Below are positions 5,842-10,974 of a stretch of 10,974 nt of DNA, in pieces (the first letter of the stretch is position 1; each line of letters begins with the position of its first letter). Source of the DNA: JBFFSQ01 sp041572275 (lineage in GTDB: Bacteria; Pseudomonadota; Gammaproteobacteria; SZUA-229); the NCBI GenBank assembly GCA_041572275.1, contig JBFFSQ010000096.1:1-10974 (forward strand), written 5' to 3'. A program made the position numbers and the translations under genes. A model generated the notes under the pieces. It searched no databases and was not told the DNA's origin. It worked only from the letters and a program-made list of their open reading frames with translations.

Positions 5842-6603
5842 ATGAATATACGGGCCTGTTTTCTATTGCTGACAGCTGTATTGGTCATTATCTTTACACT
5901 ACTGTGGGTACCGTCCATTCCCCAGGATAGCGGCTATCATAATTTTTCCGACCAGCGTACATTGCTGGCTATCCCAAACGCCTTCAATGTCCTGAGTAAT
6001 TTTCCATATTTAATGTTCGGTCTGATGGGTGTTTTCCAGTTATGGAAACAACCAAAACTGGCACTGATTTCATCGCTTAGATATGTGTATCGGTTATTTT
6101 TTGTTGGAGTTGTCCTGGTGGCGATTGGGTCTGCTTATTATCATCTAGAGCCGTCCAATGAACGTTTGTTTTGGGATCGGCTGGCTATGAGCATCACGTT
6201 CATGGCTCTGTTTACCATTATTCTTGCTGAATACGTCCATGAACAAGTTGCTCAATGGATGCTGATACCCTTGTTAGTGGCGGGTGTGTTTTCTGTGCTT
6301 TACTGGTCGTATACTGAGTCGCTCCAGCAGGGAGACTTAAGAGGCTATGTTCTGGTTCAATTTATACCGATGATTTTTATCCCATTGATCTTATGGTTGT
6401 ATCGGCCATGCTTTATACCATCGATGTATTTTTGGCTAATGATGAGTTGTTACTGGCTGGCCAAGGTATTTGAGTTGCTAGATCAGCAGATATTTGATGA
6501 ATTAGCCTATATTTCAGGTCATAGCCTTAAGCATGTAATATCATCTTTGAGTGTGTATATTTTTTATCAGGCCTTGAGACAACGTACGCCATTAATATCA
6601 TGA
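5842..6603 (+). CDS. Alkaline ceramidase-family (CREST) membrane hydrolase
   Basis: A 253-aa protein with about seven transmembrane helices. The zinc-hydrolase signature of alkaline ceramidases is complete and correctly spaced: Ser97-x3-His101 (GSAYYH), Asp112 eleven residues on (FWDRLAMS), and His227-x3-His231 (GHSLKH) in the last helix. Those correspond to the Ser, Asp and three zinc-binding His residues known from human ACER3. A further typical stretch is the N-terminal NAFNVLSNFPYLMFG (46-60). The family hydrolyses amide bonds of ceramides; in a bacterium that may not make sphingolipids the true substrate could be another N-acyl lipid. GGAA lies 8 nt before ATG 5842. The 53-bp gap after the HTLAH gene allows co-transcription. 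A hairpin overlaps the stop codon. Confidence 0.88.
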   Translation: MNIRACFLLLTAVLVIIFTLLWVPSIPQDSGYHNFSDQRTLLAIPNAFNVLSNFPYLMFGLMGVFQLWKQPKLALISSLRYVYRLFFVGVVLVAIGSAYYHLEPSNERLFWDRLAMSITFMALFTIILAEYVHEQVAQWMLIPLLVAGVFSVLYWSYTESLQQGDLRGYVLVQFIPMIFIPLILWLYRPCFIPSMYFWLMMSCYWLAKVFELLDQQIFDELAYISGHSLKHVISSLSVYIFYQALRQRTPLIS

Positions 6604-6624
6604 CTAATTAATGTTAGTGTCATG
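6599..6624 (+). terminator. Hairpin overlapping the ceramidase-family stop codon
   Basis: CATGAC (6599-6604) pairs with GTCATG (6619-6624), and TAA (6605-6607) with TTA (6614-6616), leaving a 2-nt bulge and a TTAATG loop. Placement at the gene end fits a terminator, but no U-run follows, so it may act weakly or only protect the transcript end. Confidence 0.3.
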
Positions 6625-6854
6625 CAACTTGTTCTTACGGTTCAATTGTCATTTTTCAGTGAAGCTGGTCATGAATTTTACAGTTAAATTGCCCCGTAGT
6701 TAATTGCGCTTATATACAAAATCGACCAGTTAATGACGTGTCGGTTCAAAGAATTGATCAATTTGATTGGCGGTTCCTTGGTAGAGTGAATGGTTATTGG
6801 TATACCTCATGGCTTTAAATGCCTGTCGGCTCATGAAGCTATTTTTCGTATGGC

Positions 6855-6868
6855 TTGATGTGAGTCAA
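6855..6868 (+). promoter_or_regulatory. FNR/DNR-family operator of nosD
   Basis: TTGAT-GTGA-GTCAA matches the FNR consensus TTGAT-N4-ATCAA at 9 of 10 defined bases, and the single change (G for A) is a variant commonly seen in ANR/DNR boxes of denitrifiers. Its centre (6861.5) lies 41.5 bp from the transcription start predicted from the -10 at 6891-6898, the exact geometry of a class II activator site. It therefore predicts activation of nosD under low oxygen and/or nitric oxide. Confidence 0.75.
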
Positions 6869-6890
6869 CACCTAACTGGTTTGTTGCAGT

Positions 6891-6898
6891 TATAAAAT
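6891..6898 (+). promoter_or_regulatory. -10 element of the nosD promoter
   Basis: TATAAAAT offers TATAAA or TAAAAT as a -10 hexamer. The predicted start near 6903 gives a leader of about 122 nt. There is no recognisable -35, as expected when an FNR-family activator occupies that position. Confidence 0.6.
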
Positions 6899-7024
6899 GA
6901 CATTCCCGGAAATAATCTATAGCAATCTGATGTGTAGTTTATATGGTTACACGTACTTCAAACTGACAGTAAGTTCGTATTTGGCATATAGACCTGTTGC
7001 CGAAGATGTAAACAAGGCCAGGCT

Positions 7025-8236
7025 ATGAGGACTTGCTACCGGTTTATGATTGTTTTCCTGGCGGGTCTGGTTATTTATCCAGCTCAAGCCTGGCCGCCAC
7101 TACAGCTGTTTGTTGAACTTACCCCTGAAGGTGGGGTGTTACGACCACCACCCGGTCGTTATTCGGGGCCCGTCATTATCTCACGTCCCATTACGATTGA
7201 AGGTAATGGCGAGGTGATTCTGGATAACGAGGGTACAGGCACTGTGTTGACACTGAAGGCTGGGCACAGCGTGATTCGCGGTTTGCATATGACGGGTTCT
7301 GGGGAGTCACATGATCAGGTCGATGCAGGTATATTGATCGAATCCGATGGCAATATCATCGAAAATAACCAAATTGACGATGTGCTGTTCGGTATTCATC
7401 TGCGAGGTGCTTCAGAGAATATGGTACGGAAAAATTATATCCGTTCCAAAGCAGTGGAACCCAGTATGCGCGGTGATGGTGTGCGCTTGTGGAATAGCCA
7501 CGAAAATCGTATTGAAAACAATAACATTGAATCTGTGAGGGATATCTTTATAACTAATTCTTCAAATAATCAGCTGCTGGGTAACCATATTCAGGATAGT
7601 CGTGTTGGAATTCAGCTGGTATTTGCTCATGAGAATGAAATTATCGCTAATCATATTGAGAATAACGGAACCGGTATTCTGTTGTTCTATTCCAATGACC
7701 TGTTAATACAATCTAATCGTATTAGTCACTTACGTAGTTTTTCAGGTGCGGCGCTGGCATTCAAGGAGAGCAGTGGTGTACGTGTCGAGAATAATGAAAT
7801 ATTGCATTGTGCAGTGGGTGTCACTGCTAATGCTCCAGTACATCCGGAAAATATACTATCACTCATTAACAACCGTTTTGCCTATAATGATGTAGCACTG
7901 TATTTCTATGGTGAGAAAGGTGGTCACATCATTAAGCAAAATCGTTTTGAGCAGAATATTGCAGATGTCCGAGTCAGTGCTGCAACCACAGCTCTTGATA
8001 ATGTCTGGGTTGATAATTACTGGGATACCTACCAGGGTTTTGACTTGAATCAGGATGGAGTTGGTGACACACCGTATGAGTTATATATCTATTCAGATCG
8101 TATCTGGATGGACCGCCCGATGACACAGTTCTTCCGTGGATCACCTATCATGGAAACACTGGATTTTATTGAACGGTTGGGCAGCTTCTCTGAACCCAGT
8201 CTGGTACTTAGAGATCCGACGCCTAAGCTACACTGA
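7025..8236 (+). CDS. nosD: NosD, periplasmic copper-site maturation protein for N2O reductase
   Basis: A 403-aa secreted protein: signal peptide to about Ala22 (YPAQA), then parallel beta-helix (CASH/NosD) repeats over roughly residues 75-315, seen as recurring NxIENN/N-x-I-x-x-S rungs. The C-terminal segment is typical of true NosD rather than a generic beta-helix protein: NYWDTYQGFD (331-340), DGVGDTPYELY (344-354), TQFFRGSPIMETLDF (367-381) and VLRDPTP (394-400). NosD works with the ABC transporter NosFY in building the CuZ site of NosZ. AAGG stands 7 nt before ATG 7025. No nosF, nosY, nosZ, nosL or nosR adjoins it: the next gene is convergent, only 38 bp away, so nosD is transcribed alone here. 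Its promoter has an FNR/DNR box. Confidence 0.92.
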   Translation: MRTCYRFMIVFLAGLVIYPAQAWPPLQLFVELTPEGGVLRPPPGRYSGPVIISRPITIEGNGEVILDNEGTGTVLTLKAGHSVIRGLHMTGSGESHDQVDAGILIESDGNIIENNQIDDVLFGIHLRGASENMVRKNYIRSKAVEPSMRGDGVRLWNSHENRIENNNIESVRDIFITNSSNNQLLGNHIQDSRVGIQLVFAHENEIIANHIENNGTGILLFYSNDLLIQSNRISHLRSFSGAALAFKESSGVRVENNEILHCAVGVTANAPVHPENILSLINNRFAYNDVALYFYGEKGGHIIKQNRFEQNIADVRVSAATTALDNVWVDNYWDTYQGFDLNQDGVGDTPYELYIYSDRIWMDRPMTQFFRGSPIMETLDFIERLGSFSEPSLVLRDPTPKLH

Positions 8237-8274
8237 TATTTAATATCTCAGGTTCGGATGTTTATTTAAGTTAA

Positions 8275-8833
8275 TTACCCGCCGAGTAATCTTTCCAGTT
8301 TCAATTTAACTGTTGTGAGTGATTCCGAATCATTGCCATCGGATGAGGTTTCTAAATTATTGAGAATAGCTAATGACTCATTAATAATTTTTGTTCTTTC
8401 AGTATCTTTATCTCGTAAGTTCGTCACCATGGTTTCAAAAGCGGCGGCAAGCTGTTAACTGGTCAGCTTTTCGAAGTGAGGTTATTGGGCTCAGGTTACC
8501 ATTGGCAACTTCATCGCATACTTTTTCGAGTCGATACATGGGGCCTGCAATCTTATGACTCTGATAGAGTACAGCAACAGCTGCAGCAATACTTGTCACT
8601 AGAACGGTGATTATATTACCAAAGATGACAGCCGGTGCCAGGCGATCCCAGGTGTCCTGAATTTGTAGATGAGCAGCTTGTAGTTGAGCGCTAAGCTCAC
8701 TCGAAAGCAGGAAGTAGAGTAGTGCGGCAGAAAGTAAGCCAGATGCTGTAATTATTAAAATAACTACAAGTATTGAGCGTCTTTGGAAATCTTTCTGTAT
8801 ATAAACGGTTTGTCTTTTTTTGTTGTTACTCAT
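8275..8833 (-). pseudogene. Frameshifted short HAMP-domain membrane protein
   Basis: From ATG 8833 (GAGAA upstream, 7 nt after the cytochrome stop) the frame encodes an N-terminal YIQKDFQRR segment, a first membrane helix (about residues 20-42), a periplasmic loop, a second helix (about 69-92) and a HAMP start, HKIAGPMYRLEKVCDEVANGNL. It then breaks near 8453-8455: LRKADQLT is followed by ACRRF and a stop at 8435. In the next frame the HAMP pattern resumes at once as QLAAAFETMVTNLRDKD and runs on through a coiled coil to ERLLGG and a stop at 8275. Restoring 2 nt (for example ACA to ACACA) gives a continuous 186-aa protein with canonical HAMP spacing. It has no kinase, cyclase or methyl-accepting signalling domain. 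The damage may be real or a sequencing error; the truncated form would be 132 aa. Confidence 0.8.
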
Positions 8834-8840
8834 ACTTTTC

Positions 8841-9362
8841 TCACTGATTTGAATGACATGCCAGGCAGAGGTCACCATCTGCATTGTTTCTTCTTAGTGT
8901 ATAGCTTTTGGATAAACGTTCACGATTAAACATCAAGTCAAGAAAGCTTGAGCTGGCAGTGGGTTTGTCACTTTTCAAGCTTCCGTGCGTGTAGTGACAG
9001 GTCAGGCAGGTTATCTGGCTGTCGCTATTTAACGGTAAATCTGCGGGTACGGTATAGTCAGGTGTAATGCCGACAATATGGCTTATGTTGTCATCACCAT
9101 GACAGCCGATGCACATATTGGTCGCATCCACGATGAAGTTGTTCATATCAGGTAAAATTAGTTTACCAGTATCCTGCGATGCTGTATTTATGATTGCCTT
9201 ATGACAGCCCATGCAGCTCTCGTTGTCTGCGTTTAATTCTGTTATTAATTGATGAGGGTTATTAGCTGTTACCAGGCCAGTAGTGAATGTACCGAGTATC
9301 AACAGGAGTATTGTTAGAGCCTTGTTAAAATTAGTATGAGAATTATTGAGGACAATATGCAT
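8841..9362 (-). CDS. Periplasmic tetrahaem cytochrome c
   Basis: A 173-aa protein with a hydrophobic signal segment (about residues 15-31, VTA before Asn34) and four CxxCH haem-attachment motifs: CMGCH (50-54), CIGCH (84-88), CLTCH (119-123) and CLACH (166-170). Additional His residues (37, 95, 126) could be distal ligands. The paired spacing recalls the cytochrome c3/doubled-CxxCH families, but I cannot match it to a characterised cytochrome. It probably carries electrons in the periplasm. It is the middle gene of a three-gene operon: the outer-membrane barrel gene ends 16 nt upstream, and the HAMP protein begins 7 nt downstream. Its C terminus lies almost directly after the last haem site. 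AGGT precedes ATG 9362. Confidence 0.88.
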   Translation of the reverse strand: MHIVLNNSHTNFNKALTILLLILGTFTTGLVTANNPHQLITELNADNESCMGCHKAIINTASQDTGKLILPDMNNFIVDATNMCIGCHGDDNISHIVGITPDYTVPADLPLNSDSQITCLTCHYTHGSLKSDKPTASSSFLDLMFNRERLSKSYTLRRNNADGDLCLACHSNQ

Positions 9363-9378
9363 AATTCAACCTGGCGAT

Positions 9379-10554
9379 TTAAAAGCTTGCAACCATTTGA
9401 AAGGTTAGTCGCTCATCTTCAAAACTGGGAGACTGTGTTGACGTGTCCCTATGTGAAAAATATTCGAGTTTGATCTGTAGGTTATCATCAATTATATAAC
9501 GGCCGCTGATGGTATATCGTTTGAGTTTTGAGACGGTATAGCTGCTTGTGTCATCATCTGGGGCGATTTCGGCTGAGAATTCAGGATCCCATTCACCGTA
9601 GCCTATATAAAATGATACTGGATCAAAGTCCAGGAGTAGGCTGATATTGCTGCCGGATTCATTGGCAGGGCCAGCCAGTGATAAGTCTTCAGGTCGCACA
9701 ATCTGTTCAGGGTTGTCTATTTGCATCTTTTCATAGGTGATCTCGGCAATGCTGAAGCGCCAGGTAATATCGAGTCCACTCACTTTATTGCGTATGTTAT
9801 CGTCTGCGTCATAATCATTAATGTAGGACAGCCCGATCACAAAGTTACGATCAGAGTCTTTTTTATGTACCCGAAAAGGATCGCGTCCAGGAAAAATACC
9901 AACTCGGGTGCCGATGCTGTTACCTGTGTCTTCAAATAATGAATTGGTCCAGTACAATGCATAATCGATATTGGACCAGTTGCCATAGATACGGATGCCA
10001 TCACCTCCGAAACCACCATTCTGGATGTGTTCGGTTGTCAGAGGTGCCGTAATATTGGGCCGGTCTGCCGCGGCGAACAGCTCATAATCAATACCAAAGG
10101 GGATGTCGAATCGCCCAAACTGGATGTGATAGCCAGGCTCGTCGAATATCTGGCCTCGGGCAGGAACGTTCTGGTCATAGGAATGATAATCAAGTACCGC
10201 TACGGCCACTTCGGCTGCATCACCATCCCAGACCAAAGCAGAGCTGACAGAAAAATTCTCGGCTGAATCAAATTCGATGTCTAGCTCAAGACTGCCCAGG
10301 TCAAATGGATGATCTGAGTTATCAGTTGTATGAGCGGTGACATCAAAGAAGCCGCTTATAGCTAGCGGGTTGTAGTCTTTAGATGATGTCTCTTGCTGGT
10401 GTATACGGTCTTTTAAGTCAATAATTTCTGTTTGCTGCTTATCCAGCATGGCCTGGATTTCTGAGCTGTCAGTTGCAGTTTGTGGACGTAATTCAGCATG
10501 GCAGTCTACAGATAAGGGTAGCGCAGCTATAAGCAGTAAAAACGGGTATTTCAT
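9379..10554 (-). CDS. Outer-membrane beta-barrel (porin-like) protein
   Basis: A 391-aa protein with a signal peptide (MKYPFLLLIAAL..., cleavage after DCHA, residue 20), a predicted short coiled coil (about residues 28-57, rich in Q/E/D/K) and then alternating amphipathic strands to the end. It finishes in LTFQMVASF, the aromatic C-terminal signature recognised by the outer-membrane assembly machinery. Recognisable porin-like segments are IQFGRFDIPFGIDYE (about 144-158) and FGGDGIRIYGNWSNIDYALYW (about 182-202), the latter followed by a constriction-loop-like stretch. Acidic residues are abundant, which suggests cation preference. An N-terminal coiled coil before a barrel often trimerises or touches peptidoglycan. 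It heads the operon with the tetrahaem cytochrome. CAGGT lies before ATG 10554. The precise porin family was not identified. Confidence 0.82.
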   Translation of the reverse strand: MKYPFLLLIAALPLSVDCHAELRPQTATDSSEIQAMLDKQQTEIIDLKDRIHQQETSSKDYNPLAISGFFDVTAHTTDNSDHPFDLGSLELDIEFDSAENFSVSSALVWDGDAAEVAVAVLDYHSYDQNVPARGQIFDEPGYHIQFGRFDIPFGIDYELFAAADRPNITAPLTTEHIQNGGFGGDGIRIYGNWSNIDYALYWTNSLFEDTGNSIGTRVGIFPGRDPFRVHKKDSDRNFVIGLSYINDYDADDNIRNKVSGLDITWRFSIAEITYEKMQIDNPEQIVRPEDLSLAGPANESGSNISLLLDFDPVSFYIGYGEWDPEFSAEIAPDDDTSSYTVSKLKRYTISGRYIIDDNLQIKLEYFSHRDTSTQSPSFEDERLTFQMVASF

Positions 10555-10576
10555 ATGTACCTGCTAATGTATTCTC

Positions 10577-10596
10577 AAACCTCAAACTCCAGGTTT
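10577..10596 (-). promoter_or_regulatory. Inverted repeat in the barrel-operon leader
   Basis: AAACCT (10577-10582) and AGGTTT (10591-10596) are a perfect 6-bp inverted repeat with an 8-nt spacer, 23 bp before the start codon of the barrel gene. It could be an operator or leader hairpin. No FNR-type box or clear -35/-10 pair is visible here. Confidence 0.3.
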
Positions 10597-10784
10597 CCTT
10601 GCCATGGTGTAAATCCTGTAAATAAGTATAGTCAGGAATCTACATATTGCCTGATTCCGGGATGGTTACTAGATTCTCTATAGCTAAACAAGGGCCTGTT
10701 CTTATTATTAGATTCGAGCAGGTGAGTGATGGGTTCATTGCAGGTTTTACCTGGCTAAGACTGATGGGTGTGGCTATCTGGTCG

Positions 10785-10800
10785 TAAGACGTATGTCTTA
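10785..10800. repeat. Short inverted repeat TAAGAC-GTAT-GTCTTA
   Basis: Perfect 6-bp arms around a 4-nt centre, followed on the plus strand by a T-rich stretch (GTTTAATTTTT). A third copy of TAAGAC lies at 10756-10761. It could be a weak plus-strand terminator or a regulator site; nothing nearby decides. Confidence 0.3.
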
Positions 10801-10974
10801 GTTTAATTTTTATGAATCCTTTGCATTTATAATGTTTTAGTATATATTCCCATTCCAATACAAAAAATGTTGTGATAAAGGCAAGTCTGTACGAAAGGCA
10901 GATACGCAAAATCCCGAGTCTAACGTCAACTATTGACCATGATTGCGAGGTTACCGGAACATAGCTCAACGCTA

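Larger units (their letters stand above)
6604..7024. other. 421-bp non-coding region upstream of nosD
   Basis: No ORF in this stretch looks like a gene; the best is a 22-codon frame at about 6789-6857 with no recognisable features. It contains a perfect 12-bp palindrome AATTGATCAATT (6752-6763), which overlaps two directly repeated FNR-type half sites on the minus strand. Nearer the gene are an FNR/DNR box (6855-6868), a -10 element (6891-6898), and two possible leader hairpins: GTGTA/TACAC (6932-6952) and a 7-bp stem (6980-7004). The length and signal density suggest a real regulatory region rather than decayed sequence. Confidence 0.6.
10555..10974. other. 420-bp region with no convincing gene
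   Basis: The longest frame here (minus, 109 codons) has no domain pattern, signal peptide or compositional logic, and reads as chance. The stretch contains the inverted repeats at 10577-10596 and 10785-10800, and GTCAA-CTA-TTGAC at 10925-10937. It presumably holds the promoter of the barrel/cytochrome operon and the end or control region of whatever lies beyond the window. Confidence 0.5.

Noticed and set aside
6789..6857. 22-codon frame upstream of nosD
   Set aside because: Short, no ribosome binding site, stop codon immediately upstream and no similarity I recognise.
6982..7000. Sigma-54 (-24/-12) promoter before nosD
   Set aside because: A GG and a GC are present, but they are 14 nt apart rather than 10, and the FNR-type promoter explains the gene better.
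8235..8247. Terminator after nosD at GATATT-T-AATATC
   Set aside because: The 1-nt loop cannot form a hairpin, and there is no U-run.
10640..10969. 109-codon minus-strand frame at the right end
   Set aside because: Composition and pattern look random, with no signal peptide, domain or ribosome binding site.
1..10974. CRISPR array, insertion sequence, tRNA or phage remnant
   Set aside because: I saw no regularly spaced repeats, transposase-like frames, terminal inverted repeats or tRNA-like cloverleafs by reading the window.

Overview
The window looks like a chromosomal segment of a Gammaproteobacterium of moderate GC content. The evidence is the protein families (SLC13 permease, Sco/PCuAC copper chaperones, a DUF2061 protein, NosD, a periplasmic multihaem cytochrome and a Gram-negative outer-membrane beta-barrel) and the Fur-like and FNR-like operator sequences. 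It reads as a compact respiratory and accessory-metabolism region. I saw no insertion sequence, CRISPR array, tRNA or rRNA.

Layout. (1) 1-1782, plus strand: the 3' end of a CBS-domain gene, translationally coupled to an SLC13/DASS-like permease. (2) 1882-2561: a 74-aa membrane protein (minus) facing a 123-aa SpoIIAA/STAS-like protein (plus) across an 83-bp divergent promoter region. (3) 4386 down to 2651, minus strand: a copper-delivery cluster made of a membrane-anchored FixH/YtkA-like protein, Sco and PCuAC. It converges on the 123-aa gene at a hairpin. (4) 4387-6603, plus strand: a Fur-box-preceded DUF2061 gene, an odd zinc-peptidase-like protein whose HExxH motif reads HTLAH, and an alkaline-ceramidase-family membrane hydrolase. 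(5) 6604-8236, plus strand: a 421-bp non-coding region ending in a well-formed FNR/DNR class II promoter, then nosD. (6) 10554 down to 8275, minus strand: an outer-membrane barrel protein, a tetrahaem cytochrome c and a short HAMP-domain membrane protein whose reading frame is broken. (7) 10555-10974: no convincing gene.

How it fits together. Two themes recur. The first is periplasmic copper delivery: Sco and PCuAC for CuA-type centres, and NosD for the copper sites of N2O reductase. The second is anaerobic or low-oxygen respiration: an FNR/DNR box on nosD and a periplasmic tetrahaem cytochrome paired with an outer-membrane barrel. NosZ, NosF, NosY, NosL and NosR are not in the window, so nosD stands apart from its usual partners here. 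The barrel/tetrahaem/HAMP operon is the best candidate for an undescribed system, but its function cannot be fixed from this sequence alone.
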